From contig CAYQCE010000012.1 of the NCBI GenBank assembly GCA_964415885.1, positions 4,322-68,321 on the forward strand: DNA of 64,000 nt, given 5' to 3'. The notes below the pieces were generated by a model. The model worked only from the letters and a program-made list of their open reading frames with translations, was not told where the DNA came from and ran no database searches. The first letter of the stretch is position 1, and every line of letters begins with the position of its first letter. The DNA is from CAYQCE01 sp964415885 (GTDB lineage: Bacteria > Zixibacteria > MSB-5A5 > JAABVY01 > JAHJOQ01). The translations under genes were made by a program, and so were the position numbers. Of the stretch, positions 51,449-60,248 are shown piece after piece.

Positions 51449-52398
51449 GCATGACACAGAATCTCAGAGCGAGACTTACGGGTCTCGGCAGGCCGCTTTC
51501 AGTAGCGGTTGCATCCGGAAAGGGTGGAGTAGGGAAGAGCATAATCAGCCTCTCGCTGGCTGTAGAGCATTCATCACATGGCGTGCGGACTCTCTTGATC
51601 GATGGCGATATCGGACTCGGCAATCAGCATCTACTGGCCAATGTGACGCCGATGTTCACGATCGAGGACGTTCTGGCCGGGAGCTGCAGAGTGGAAGAGG
51701 CTTCGCTCAAGCTCAACGAGAATCTGACACTGATTCCCGCGAGGAGCGGATTTTCCGATACCGAAGTGGATGTTTCGCTCTCGACCGACGACGTACGGAC
51801 GCTGCTATCCTGGATGAAAAACCACTTTGACCTCATTCTGGTCGATACTGCGGCGGGGATATCTCCGCGCGTTACACAGATCGCAGGTCTGACTGACATG
51901 GTGCTAATGGTGACCACGCCTGATATAGCGGCGGTTGCGGATTCATACGCCGTCACCAAGTACCTGGTGAAGACGAATGCGTCTACTCGCGTCGCGTTCG
52001 TGATCAATCGTGTCACAAAGGATCGCGAGGGTCGTCAGACTGCACAGAATTTGAACAGAATGACTCGCAAGTTCCTCCGGTTGGCACTGCCGGACGTACC
52101 GATAATCAGAGAACACATGGGGCTGAAACATATCCTTCTGTCTCGCAACATATTAGTACCCGGGTTTGAGGACAGGGACTGGAGCCGAGGAATAAGAGAT
52201 GCTGTGTCTGCGATCTGCGACACGATGCCGGATGACCTAAGTCATTGGACTCAAGGTTATTGGGAAGCGGTCGGAGGTACCGAAACTCTAAATTCCCATA
52301 CAATAAATGTCGATAGGAACAATGAGGCTCTGATACAGGGGGGTAGTGCGTCCCGTTTTGATCGTCAAGAAGTAACTGCAGGGAAGGACTCTCTATGA
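51445..52398 (+). CDS. flhG: FlhG/FleN, MinD-like ATPase
   Basis: 317 residues. Deviant Walker A SGKGGVGKSI, DGDIGLGNQHLLAN, and the LVDTAAGISPRV Walker B. MinD-like FlhG stimulates FlhF GTPase and limits flagellar number. Starts in an ATGA overlap with flhF and ends in an ATGA overlap with fliA. Its C-terminal ~45 residues are not conserved. Confidence 0.93.
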   Translation: MSMTQNLRARLTGLGRPLSVAVASGKGGVGKSIISLSLAVEHSSHGVRTLLIDGDIGLGNQHLLANVTPMFTIEDVLAGSCRVEEASLKLNENLTLIPARSGFSDTEVDVSLSTDDVRTLLSWMKNHFDLILVDTAAGISPRVTQIAGLTDMVLMVTTPDIAAVADSYAVTKYLVKTNASTRVAFVINRVTKDREGRQTAQNLNRMTRKFLRLALPDVPIIREHMGLKHILLSRNILVPGFEDRDWSRGIRDAVSAICDTMPDDLSHWTQGYWEAVGGTETLNSHTINVDRNNEALIQGGSASRFDRQEVTAGKDSL

Positions 52399-53156
52399 AG
52401 GCGAAAGAACAAATCTGGGAAACATATCGCCGAACCGGTGATCCTGAAGCGCGGGAGAAACTGCTGGTCCGATATCTCCCGTTAGTGAAGAACGTTGCAG
52501 GGCGCATGGCGATGGGATTCCCGAAGTCAGTCGAAGTTTCAGACCTTGTAAACACGGGCGTTATCGGTCTCATCGAAGCCTTCAGCAATTTTGACCCGGC
52601 GAGAGGAGTGAAATTCGAGACATACGCCGTACCGAGAATCAGGGGAGCGATTCTGGATGAACTCCGTGCGCTCGACTGGGTGCCGCGCTCGACGCGTGCC
52701 AAGTCGAGGGAGATCGAACGAGCGCTTGTCAAGCTCGTCCACAATCTCGGCCGCAATCCGAATGACGAGGAGCTCTCCGCTCATCTGAATATAAGTGTAA
52801 AGGAACTTCATACAGCGCTGAATGATGTCGCGAGCACAACGATACTCTCCTTAGACGAGATGATCTACGGCGAGGAGGACAATCGTCAGATTCCCCGCGT
52901 GGAGACCGTCGAAGACAGATCGAGCGACACCATTCTGGCAAACATCGAGAAGAGTCAGCTGAGGGCGTTTCTTGTAGTCGCGATCTCGAATCTGACGGAA
53001 CAGGAAAAGCTCGTAATAGCGCTCTACTACTACGAAGAGCTAACGCTCAAGGAAATCGGCGAAGTGATGCAGATTTCGGAATCTCGCGTATCGCAGATTC
53101 ATACGAAATCGATCCTGAAACTTCGCGGGATGGTTCGAGACAAGTTTGGCCTGTAA
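52395..53156 (+). CDS. fliA: RNA polymerase sigma factor FliA (sigma-28)
   Basis: 253 residues with regions 2, 3 and 4: VRYLPLVKNVAGRMAMGFPKSVEVSDLVNTGVIGLIEAF, keys YLPLVK and DLVNTGVIGLIEA, GVKFETYAVPRIRGAILDELRALDWVPRS and the C-terminal LTLKEIGEVMQISESRVSQIH. It should transcribe late flagellar genes such as flagellin, none of which are here. No anti-sigma flgM was seen nearby. Confidence 0.95.
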   Translation: MKAKEQIWETYRRTGDPEAREKLLVRYLPLVKNVAGRMAMGFPKSVEVSDLVNTGVIGLIEAFSNFDPARGVKFETYAVPRIRGAILDELRALDWVPRSTRAKSREIERALVKLVHNLGRNPNDEELSAHLNISVKELHTALNDVASTTILSLDEMIYGEEDNRQIPRVETVEDRSSDTILANIEKSQLRAFLVVAISNLTEQEKLVIALYYYEELTLKEIGEVMQISESRVSQIHTKSILKLRGMVRDKFGL

Positions 53157-53175
53157 ATCCGAGAGGGTGATTGAA

Positions 53176-53460
53176 ATGGTCCGGCCGATTGAGGCGATTG
53201 ACAACCTTGCCAAGACACTTGCCGCCGAGAAAGTAAACAGCATTCAAAAAGCTGCCCCCGATATGGAACAGCGGGAATTCTCGAAGCAGGTGCAAAACAA
53301 GGAAGCCGAAAAGCGCGAGAAGGCGAAGCCATCCGGAAAGACGGATGAGGTCATCATCCAGGGTGAGCATCAGAAGAAGGACGACGGACAGAAGAAAAAG
53401 AAGGACGAGAAAGAACGGAAAGAGAAGAGATCGGAGACTCATCTCGATCTGAAAGCATAA
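53176..53460 (+). CDS. Small Lys/Glu-rich protein, unknown
   Basis: 94 residues from ATG 53176 (GAGAGGGTGA upstream). The first ~25 residues (PIEAIDNLAKTLAAEKVNSIQ) may form a helix; the remainder is charged, low-complexity Lys/Glu/Asp sequence. I do not recognise it. Position right after fliA suggests a flagellar role, perhaps a FlgN- or FlgM-like small partner, but there is no motif to support that. Confidence 0.6.
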   Translation: MVRPIEAIDNLAKTLAAEKVNSIQKAAPDMEQREFSKQVQNKEAEKREKAKPSGKTDEVIIQGEHQKKDDGQKKKKDEKERKEKRSETHLDLKA

Positions 53461-53467
53461 GGGAGTC

Positions 53468-53803
53468 ATGATGACAAACTACCAGATATTGGAGATCGCA
53501 ATCGACATCGGATTCTTCCTCACGATCGTATCGATCACTGTGATTTTCGCGATCCTGAGAGAGAAGTCGATCAGGAAGTCACTGGCCGGCAGGGCAACCA
53601 ATGAGGGCAGAGACTTCAACAGAGTTTTGAGCGAGGCCGCCAGTACGGTTCCGTCCGTGGATGATCTCGACATCGAAAGCAGGCCTCGCAGGCGACCGGT
53701 CGATGGCACGAGAGCGTCTCACAAGCCCGTACCGGTTGCGGCATCGACGAGCGGATTGTCACGAGCTGAGCAGGAATTCCTTAAAAACATTGCAGTAGAG
53801 TAG
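53468..53803 (+). CDS. Small membrane protein, unknown
   Basis: 111 residues. One TM near residues 12-30 (IDIGFFLTIVSITVIFAIL), then a basic cytoplasmic tail with Arg/Pro-rich stretch RPRRRPV and a short helical end (LSRAEQEFLKNIAVE). GGGAG precedes two ATGs. Unrecognised; likely in the flagellar operon by spacing (seven bases after the previous gene). Confidence 0.62.
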   Translation: MMTNYQILEIAIDIGFFLTIVSITVIFAILREKSIRKSLAGRATNEGRDFNRVLSEAASTVPSVDDLDIESRPRRRPVDGTRASHKPVPVAASTSGLSRAEQEFLKNIAVE

Positions 53804-53835
53804 GGTCACAGCACGCCGGGTGAAAGGAATCACTA

Positions 53836-55026
53836 ATGACTGCGGACACACCGTTTTATATCCACAAGGTCGAGTGCCCGATCTGTAATACGATAAACCA
53901 ATTCGAGACGATAAAAGTCGGCGCCTACAAGGAAGAAGGAAAAGACACGGACTTCAGACCCATCGGAATCCGATGGATGAACCCGAAGTATCAGAGGTAC
54001 AATCCTGCTCTATTTTTCGTTGCGACCTGCTCGAAGTGCTTTTACAGCCGAGAGTACACGTCGAAATTCAGAGAGTGGCAAAAGGACATGCAGTTCCGTA
54101 ATTATCGCCTGAAGACGATCAAAAGACTTCATGTCGATCACCTCGCTCTCGAGAACAGCACGATGCAGCTCCTCGGTACCAGGCTTGATCCCGAGAAGTA
54201 TCCGCTTCAGACCGCAATAAACAAGTTGCTTCTCGCTGTATACGATGAGCTTCTGCTCGAACGCCACTCGAATATGGATATCGCACGCTTTTACATCAGA
54301 GTGGCATGGCTCTTTAGAGAAGGCAAATCCGCCGACACTACAGACCGGGATGTGTATCTCGGATATCTATCCAATCTTGGGGAGGACGTACGGAGTCTCC
54401 ACTCAATATTCTATCGCCTTGACGAATTAATGAACAACCTAAGTCTATCCATTAACAGCCATATATCAGATCCGAGTTTTGAATCCAATCCGCTGGCATC
54501 TGATCTGAAAGGCGCATATTCGGAGGCACTGAATCACCTTTCCTCGGCAAATAAGCAGCTCGGCTCTGCAATCGAGCATATTCAGGAGACCATCAATGTG
54601 TCCAGCACAGTCTCACTGACCGCGGTCGAGGAAGACGCATTCTCGATGCCGTATATCGAGCATCAGTCATACAGGGACTTCCTTAGGAACGTGAAGGATC
54701 AGTGGGAGTATACACCGCTCACCGAGCACGATGCCCTGAAGTTCGCATTCGAATTCTACAGGGCTTCATACGAGAGCGGTCACGAGGTGTCGCTCGGAAA
54801 TCAGAAGATCCAGGTCGAGTACCTGATGGCCGAACTCTGCAGACGATTGCACAGATATAACGAGGCAAAAAAGTACTTCAATGCCGCCATTCGAAGCGCG
54901 CAGGAGTTCATTTACGAACGCAGAGGCGACAAGGGCGCCACAGCGCTTGCACGAAAGATACTCGACCTTGCTCTCACGCAGGGCAAGCTGAATCTGCAGG
55001 CGGCTGCTCCCGCGGAGGCAAGATGA
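53836..55026 (+). CDS. DUF2225 family protein
   Basis: 396 residues. The N-terminal DUF2225 domain has zinc-type pairs CPICNTINQF (Cys 15 and 18) and ATCSKCFYSREY (CxxC near residue 63-66). The remaining ~270 residues are helical and TPR-like (VDHLALENSTMQLLG, MAELCRRLHRYNEAKKYFNAAIRSAQEF). Function of the family is unknown; members are common in flagellated lineages and in Spirochaetes and Clostridia. It overlaps the YcgR-like gene (ATGA). Confidence 0.82.
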   Translation: MTADTPFYIHKVECPICNTINQFETIKVGAYKEEGKDTDFRPIGIRWMNPKYQRYNPALFFVATCSKCFYSREYTSKFREWQKDMQFRNYRLKTIKRLHVDHLALENSTMQLLGTRLDPEKYPLQTAINKLLLAVYDELLLERHSNMDIARFYIRVAWLFREGKSADTTDRDVYLGYLSNLGEDVRSLHSIFYRLDELMNNLSLSINSHISDPSFESNPLASDLKGAYSEALNHLSSANKQLGSAIEHIQETINVSSTVSLTAVEEDAFSMPYIEHQSYRDFLRNVKDQWEYTPLTEHDALKFAFEFYRASYESGHEVSLGNQKIQVEYLMAELCRRLHRYNEAKKYFNAAIRSAQEFIYERRGDKGATALARKILDLALTQGKLNLQAAAPAEAR

Positions 55027-55784
55027 GCGATCGGGCCACACGAAAGGTTTGCGGAAATGAGAAAGAGCTTCAGGTGTGGGACAGGCTTGAACTTGAGTTT
55101 GAAGAGAAGGAGCAGAAGGGGGAGTATATCACACGTGTCGAGGATCTCGCCGAGATCGGCGTTGTGGTTGCGCGCCCCGAGTGGATTTCCGGCGAACCGC
55201 TTTTGAAAAACGGTGCAATCTGCAGTGTGACGTTCGTTCGCCCTACATGTGCTTACGGTTTTTCGGCCAAGATCAAGCGGCTCCCGCGAAATGGGCAGCG
55301 GGAATTCTACCTCTTGTCTCATCCGCGAAGTGTCAAGCGAATCCAGCGACGCAGATATGTCAGAGTTGATGTTTCGCTGCCGTTCAAATTCAAGGTCCTC
55401 GAGGAACTCAGTGAAGAAGTGGGCTTTGACGAGATCGAGTGGGAGGAGGCTATCACTCGTAATCTGTCCGCCGGGGGAGTCGGGTTTGAGTGCGACAGGA
55501 GACTGGACGCTGACGTTCCCATCACGGTTGCCATCGAAATTCCGGAGCGAGAGAAGATCGTGCGATCTATTGCGCGTATCGCGCGGATAATCGAAGAAGA
55601 GGAGGGAAGGTACCTGATCGGGTTGGAGATTCTACACAACGCGAATATCCAGAGCGCGTTCAAGTCGCTCAAGCTCGATCGAATTCCCGACAGATACAAG
55701 CGATTCTCCGATAAGGATCGGAATGATCTTGCGAATTTCGTTTTTGCCGAAGAGGTCGCTATTCGAAGAAGAAACATGGTTTAG
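55023..55784 (+). CDS. YcgR-like PilZ domain protein, probable c-di-GMP effector
   Basis: 253 residues. An N-terminal YcgR-type barrel (residues ~15-95) precedes the PilZ domain with RRRYVRVDVSLPF (RxxxR motif near residue 106) and NLSAGGVGFEC (NxSxxG). Both c-di-GMP binding motifs look intact. YcgR acts as a brake on the flagellar motor in enterics. The ~60-residue C-terminal part is basic and helical. Start overlaps DUF2225. Confidence 0.87.
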   Translation: MSDRATRKVCGNEKELQVWDRLELEFEEKEQKGEYITRVEDLAEIGVVVARPEWISGEPLLKNGAICSVTFVRPTCAYGFSAKIKRLPRNGQREFYLLSHPRSVKRIQRRRYVRVDVSLPFKFKVLEELSEEVGFDEIEWEEAITRNLSAGGVGFECDRRLDADVPITVAIEIPEREKIVRSIARIARIIEEEEGRYLIGLEILHNANIQSAFKSLKLDRIPDRYKRFSDKDRNDLANFVFAEEVAIRRRNMV

Positions 55785-55805
55785 GCACTATATAGGAGGC
55801 CACAA

Positions 55806-56339
55806 ATGAACATGGATGTTAACTCGAAAAACACCGGCGGTAACTGGCAGGTGCAAGTTGAGCAGAAGGGACCGAAGAACAATCTTCAGCGCAGGCGCTA
55901 CGTTCGACTCGACATCACCTCTCCCGTCGAAATAAAGCTCCTCGTGAAACCAGAGGGCGAGAACGCCGAACCTGGTTTGATCCCTTACAGGGGAGAGGTC
56001 CTGAATGTATCCGCGGGTGGTGTATTGATCGAGTCTGAGGAAGCGCTGCCGGAGGATCATTACATAGTCATGGAACTCGAACTGAACGGCACCGATCGTG
56101 TCAGCGGAATCGTCGGAAAGGTCAAGCGCGCCGAAGCCGAGAGCGAATCATGCTATCTCATCGGCGTAGAATTCTGTACGAAAGAGGACATAGACGAGAA
56201 CTGTCCGGACGACTATCGTCGTCTCCTCGGAGAACGGTGCGTGAGTTTCACGGAGAAAGTCCGGGAGCTTCTGAACAAGTATGTCTTCAACGAGAAGGTC
56301 AACGAAAAGGTCAAGGAGAATTCGCGGGAGGCACAGTGA
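55806..56339 (+). CDS. Second PilZ domain protein
   Basis: 177 residues. The PilZ domain has RRRYVRLDITSPVEI (RxxxR) and NVSAGGVLIES (NxSxxG), again both intact. There is no YcgR-N domain. The C-terminal ~35 residues (LLNKYVFNEKVNEKVKEN) may be helical. AGGAGG ribosome site upstream. It lies 21 bases after the YcgR-like gene and may have arisen from duplication of its PilZ part. Confidence 0.87.
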   Translation: MNMDVNSKNTGGNWQVQVEQKGPKNNLQRRRYVRLDITSPVEIKLLVKPEGENAEPGLIPYRGEVLNVSAGGVLIESEEALPEDHYIVMELELNGTDRVSGIVGKVKRAEAESESCYLIGVEFCTKEDIDENCPDDYRRLLGERCVSFTEKVRELLNKYVFNEKVNEKVKENSREAQ

Positions 56340-56959
56340 TGAGATCGAGGTCGTTTTCGCTGTTTGCCTGCCTGATTGTTGTATTCCTCTGTGAATCTTC
56401 GAGTGTCGGAGCGAGCCAGAGATCATATGGATTGTGCCTGCGATATGCAGAGGTGACATTCCACGAATTGGAACTTGAAGAACGGATTTACAATCGTGTT
56501 GTAGCGAATCCGCGTGTCCGGATCACTCCGCCGGGAGTTGTCGACAGCATGATTCGCGAAGTCGATCGTTTCGGAAGTGATATATATGTCCCGGAGCTGA
56601 TGACGGAGCTTGCGAACAGTATAGATGTCAGATACCTGGTGTGGCTGAAAGTCGAGAAGGCCGGCGTAGAACAGAAGGATCATACTCTCGTTCCCTATCT
56701 TTTCAGAAGTCACAGTCGAAAGTACCGCATGGAAGTGCGCATGTTCGTGCTGGATGTAAAGAGTGGTAAAACAGTCGTATCCGAATTCTTCGATGCAAAG
56801 AAGGACGGCCCTTCGGCGTTGTCATACCTGGATTACGACGAAAGCGACCCCAAGCTCTTCAACAGTTACAGCAAGGTTGCACGTGCCTTCGACGAGATGG
56901 AAGAGGAGATCTCGGACAAGATAGCCTTTGAGATGCTGAAACTGACTCATCGGAGATAG
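56339..56959 (+). CDS. Exported protein of unknown function
   Basis: 206 residues from ATG 56339, which overlaps the preceding TGA by one base and has GGGAGG seven bases upstream; the frame upstream is open but belongs to the PilZ gene. A signal peptide (LFACLIVVFLCESSSVGA) precedes a mixed alpha/beta domain with NSIDVRYLVWLKVEKAG and RMEVRMFVLDVKSGKTVVSEFFDAK, a layout reminiscent of CsgG-like or other periplasmic accessory proteins. I do not recognise it. Confidence 0.7.
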   Translation: MRSRSFSLFACLIVVFLCESSSVGASQRSYGLCLRYAEVTFHELELEERIYNRVVANPRVRITPPGVVDSMIREVDRFGSDIYVPELMTELANSIDVRYLVWLKVEKAGVEQKDHTLVPYLFRSHSRKYRMEVRMFVLDVKSGKTVVSEFFDAKKDGPSALSYLDYDESDPKLFNSYSKVARAFDEMEEEISDKIAFEMLKLTHRR

Positions 56960-56960
56960 A

Positions 56961-58709
56961 ATGGATCCCGCTTCGACAGAACAACCGAGAGTTGACTCAG
57001 AACGTCTGTCCATTCCTTTCGACTCGATCCGGGAGCCGTACCTGGTTCTCTCTCCCGAGGACGATCTGGTGCTGGCAAACGGCGCGGCGATGGAGTCCCT
57101 TGACACCAGTCGAACTTTGACGATTTCGGAATTGGAAAAGATACTCTCGACTGATATCCGTTCGTCAGCCGAACATGTAGTTGCCAGCGGAGAGACAGTC
57201 GAATTAGACATCTGCGGTCCATCCGATCTCGAAGGGTCCAGCCGCAGGTTCAGGATGAGAATGTCCTGTTGCTTTGATGTTCCGTTGAACTCGACCAGGT
57301 CCTGTATCGTCCGTTTGAAGGACAGCACCGATGAGTTTGCACTCGAGGATCGCCTGACGCTGGTCGAAACGGAATTGTCAATCGTATCGCAGGTCAGCGC
57401 TCAACTTGGATCTATTATGGACAGTGAAGAGATCCACAAGATCATCCTGATAGCGGTGACCGCCAGAGAGGGGCTAGGTTTCAACCGAGCGTTCCTGTTT
57501 CGGTGTGACGATCAGTGTGAGTACCTGCTCGGATCTCACGCCCTCGGGCCGATCGACGCTGATGAGGCTGGCCGGATATGGAATTCGATACCTGATGATG
57601 GCTCCGATTTAAGGACTATTATCAGCCGATACAGACGCACCGTGAGATTCGAAAATGTGACCTTGGACGGGCGCGTCAAAGGCGTCAAGATTCCCGTTAC
57701 GGATAATCGAAGCACCGTTCGCGACGCAATCACGCGTGGCGAAGCAATGCACGTTACAGACAGAACGAAGCTCGACTACATTTCGGAATGCACTGGTGGA
57801 CTTTTAGGTCAATCCGAAGTCGCCGTAGCTCCTCTTGCAGCTCAGAAGAGCGTGCTGGGACTGATTATTGCGGACAATGACATCACCGGCAGCCCGATCA
57901 GCAATGATGAAGTAGATCAGCTTCAGATGTTCGCCTCGCAGTGCGCGATGGCACTTGAACGCGCGAAGCTCTACGAACGGCTCGAGAACAACCTCAAGGA
58001 ACTGGCACTGACCAACCGCAAGCTGGAGAGGACGCAGCGGGAGATCGTTCGTATCGAACGTCTCTCTCTTATGGGCGAGCTGTCTTACAGGATAGCGCAT
58101 GAGTTGCGCAACCCGCTCACCATAATAGGCGGTTTCGCGAGCCTGCTATCCAGGGCGAAGGGCATGGAGTCGACCGAGAAGGAGCGCGCACAGGTCATAC
58201 AGAAGGAGTGCAGGAGGATCGAAAAACAGCTTGATGAGCTGCTTGATTATTCCAGATCGTATTCGCAGGAGGAGATTGAGGTTGATCTTAAAGAAATCGT
58301 GATTGGTGCTCTCGACATGGTCTATCCGAGGCTGTCGAGCAGTGTTTTCATGCTGGACACTGATCAGCACTCCGAGACCTGCAGCATCTGGGCTCACAAG
58401 GATCAGCTGCTCCATGGAATATACAACATCTTCTTGATTCTCGATGAACTGAGCGGTGATTCGCTTAAATGGCGAATATCAATCTACTGCAGAGACAATC
58501 GCGCGATCATAGACCTGCTGCCGGATGAGAGTACCATGGGACGGGATGAATCGATTGATGTTGTGCGAAACTTCGTGCGCGGAAGAGTAGGAAAGAGCGG
58601 GTTGAAGCTCTCCCTTGCGAGCGAGACAATACGGTACAACGGCGGAGAGGTCGGGTTCTCCATAGATAAGAGCAGCCCCAGAGTATACTTGAGTTTTGAC
58701 AGAGGGTGA
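56961..58709 (+). CDS. PAS-GAF histidine kinase with degenerate ATPase domain
   Basis: 582 residues, no TM: a PAS-like start (residues ~15-110), a GAF domain (~140-335), coiled coil, then HisKA with HELRNPLTIIGG (His380 intact). The final ~110 residues align with HATPase_c only weakly: the N-box (NLLxNAxxA) reads NIFLILDEL, the DxGxG box is missing (DLLPDES) and the last box reads GKSGLKL. It may not autophosphorylate alone and could act as a phosphotransfer scaffold. Five bases before a receiver gene. Confidence 0.85.
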   Translation: MDPASTEQPRVDSERLSIPFDSIREPYLVLSPEDDLVLANGAAMESLDTSRTLTISELEKILSTDIRSSAEHVVASGETVELDICGPSDLEGSSRRFRMRMSCCFDVPLNSTRSCIVRLKDSTDEFALEDRLTLVETELSIVSQVSAQLGSIMDSEEIHKIILIAVTAREGLGFNRAFLFRCDDQCEYLLGSHALGPIDADEAGRIWNSIPDDGSDLRTIISRYRRTVRFENVTLDGRVKGVKIPVTDNRSTVRDAITRGEAMHVTDRTKLDYISECTGGLLGQSEVAVAPLAAQKSVLGLIIADNDITGSPISNDEVDQLQMFASQCAMALERAKLYERLENNLKELALTNRKLERTQREIVRIERLSLMGELSYRIAHELRNPLTIIGGFASLLSRAKGMESTEKERAQVIQKECRRIEKQLDELLDYSRSYSQEEIEVDLKEIVIGALDMVYPRLSSSVFMLDTDQHSETCSIWAHKDQLLHGIYNIFLILDELSGDSLKWRISIYCRDNRAIIDLLPDESTMGRDESIDVVRNFVRGRVGKSGLKLSLASETIRYNGGEVGFSIDKSSPRVYLSFDRG

Positions 58710-58713
58710 AAAA

Positions 58714-59073
58714 ATGCCGGAACGAATACTTGTAATCGATGACGAGGCAAACATCTGCAGCCTCTTCGCTGCTGAACTTGAATCCGAGGGATGGGATGTT
58801 GAATGCGCGAATGACTCCAAAAGTGCACTGGACAAGATTGCGAAGGGTAACTTTTCGCTCGTCGTGCTCGACATCAAGCTTGGAGACGAGGATGGTCTTG
58901 ATGTGCTCGCGAAAATAAAGGAGGCGCACGGCGATCTCCCGGTCGTACTTAGCTCTGCATACAGCGTGTATAAGAGTGATTTCAAGTCCTGGCTTGCCGA
59001 CGATTACGTCGTGAAGTCATCGGATCTCACGGACCTGAAGGCCAAGATACGGGAGCTTGTGAGTTTTGACTGA
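58714..59073 (+). CDS. Single-domain response regulator (receiver only)
   Basis: 119 residues from ATG 58714 (AGAGGG seven bases upstream). Acidic pocket VIDDEAN, phospho-Asp in VVLDIKLGDEDG (near residue 51), Ser/Thr in LSSAYS, Lys in VVKSSD. All receiver residues are present. No output domain, so it must act by binding a partner, as CheY does. Encoded with the degenerate kinase. Confidence 0.9.
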   Translation: MPERILVIDDEANICSLFAAELESEGWDVECANDSKSALDKIAKGNFSLVVLDIKLGDEDGLDVLAKIKEAHGDLPVVLSSAYSVYKSDFKSWLADDYVVKSSDLTDLKAKIRELVSFD

Positions 59074-59425
59074 GAAACAGAAGACAGGATTCGGCCAGCC
59101 GACGAAGATTGACAAGAGCAAAGTGGAAGGCCTGATCGAGGATATCCGCCTTGCGGCCCTGAATATAGCGATAACCGCCTCGAAACTCTCGATCGAAGGT
59201 GATTCACGCATCGTGATTCGAAGGAAGATCGGGGAATTGGTCAGTCTCTCACTCGATACAGTAAATCAGCTCGCACATGTGATGAAGAAAATGACCGGCG
59301 AGTCGCAGGAGGCGGAGCGCGATCCCGAAGAACATTATGCAGAAGTCAAGCAGATTGAGAATACGATTAACCAGAAGGTCGCTGAGATAGCGCAGCTTCT
59401 TGCCGCGGCCGGACTCGACGAGTGA
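59066..59425 (+). CDS. Small helical protein with TTG start, unknown
   Basis: 119 residues from TTG 59066, overlapping the receiver stop; GGAG lies nine bases upstream. Nearly all helical: residues ~18-70 and ~85-115 (LIEDIRLAALNIAITASKL, QIENTINQKVAEIAQLL). It has size and helicity like an HPt domain but no HxxKG motif. Overlap suggests fixed stoichiometry with the receiver. Function unknown. Confidence 0.7.
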   Translation: MTEKQKTGFGQPTKIDKSKVEGLIEDIRLAALNIAITASKLSIEGDSRIVIRRKIGELVSLSLDTVNQLAHVMKKMTGESQEAERDPEEHYAEVKQIENTINQKVAEIAQLLAAAGLDE

Positions 59426-59549
59426 CATTGAGTCGCAATTGTCTGAAACCTCTAAATCGTCATCACGAAATAGCTTATCTGCCGTCAACGGGTTCAGTCC
59501 CGGTGTAATCTTCCGATATAGGATACAGGCGAATTAGAAAGGACTCAGT

Positions 59550-60167
59550 TTGATTGAACGCCAACACAGAGTTCTCTTTTTGGCGGTTTCGGAGGGGGGA
59601 CCGCCGATAGTCCACTCCATCCTGTCCCAGCTTCCTGCGGGATTCCCGGTGCCCATCGTAATCGCGCAGGTGTTTCGATCCGGTCCGATTGATCCTATAT
59701 GCAACGCCTTGAGTCGCACAACCAGGTTGCGTGTCCATTCAGCAACCGGAAATGTTGCGCTTAAGATGGGTGAGGCTCTCGTGCTGCCCTATGGCGACGT
59801 GAGTTCGTTCATGGTTTCAGAGGGCAACCTCTCTGTTCTTGTTCGAAAAGATGAGGACGTTGGATCCGGGAAGGACGCCTGCTCGAGTTCACTCATCGAA
59901 TCGAGCAGGTTTTTCGGTGATGGAGTCCAGGTCGCATTCGCTGGTCTGATCGGAAAGCATATCATGCGTCTGCAAAGCGGGATCGAGAGTGTACTTGACA
60001 GCGGGGGAGACGTGCTATTTGTCAAGGAGGCACGGGCGATTATCTCACCAGAGGTAAAGGAATACATCGACATGGAATCGAGGGTCGACGTACTCAGTCC
60101 TGATGAGATGGTTTTGAAAGTGTGTAGCTGGGTCGGCACGCGGGCTCGGGTGCGTCCCTCGACTTAA
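59550..60167 (+). CDS. CheB-like methylesterase-domain protein lacking catalytic residues
   Basis: 205 residues from TTG 59550 (AAAGGA upstream). The CheB esterase fold is recognisable: AVSEGGPPIVHSILSQLP for STGGPxALxxlLxxLP, FPVPIVIAQVF for FPxPIxVVQH, GEALVLP, SSSLIESSRFFGDGVQVAFAG and DSGGDVLFVKE. Catalytic Ser is kept (Ser14), but the His aligns with Val41 and the Asp of GMGxDG is lost. There is no receiver domain. Likely not an esterase; perhaps a scaffold or regulator. A 124-base gap precedes it. Confidence 0.78.
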   Translation: MIERQHRVLFLAVSEGGPPIVHSILSQLPAGFPVPIVIAQVFRSGPIDPICNALSRTTRLRVHSATGNVALKMGEALVLPYGDVSSFMVSEGNLSVLVRKDEDVGSGKDACSSSLIESSRFFGDGVQVAFAGLIGKHIMRLQSGIESVLDSGGDVLFVKEARAIISPEVKEYIDMESRVDVLSPDEMVLKVCSWVGTRARVRPST

Positions 60168-60248
60168 AACTGTATAGAATTGGTTCCATCGGTCGATACT
60201 ATTCTATATAGGACCAAAAGCACCTGATTCAACCATTTGAGGAGATCA

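Noticed and set aside
59066..59425. HPt phosphotransfer protein
   Set aside because: Size and helicity fit, but there is no HxxKG-type motif; kept as unknown.
59500..59525. Sigma-28 (FliA) promoter before the CheB-like gene
   Set aside because: TCCGATAT resembles the -10 but the -35 at the right distance reads TTCA, which is too weak.
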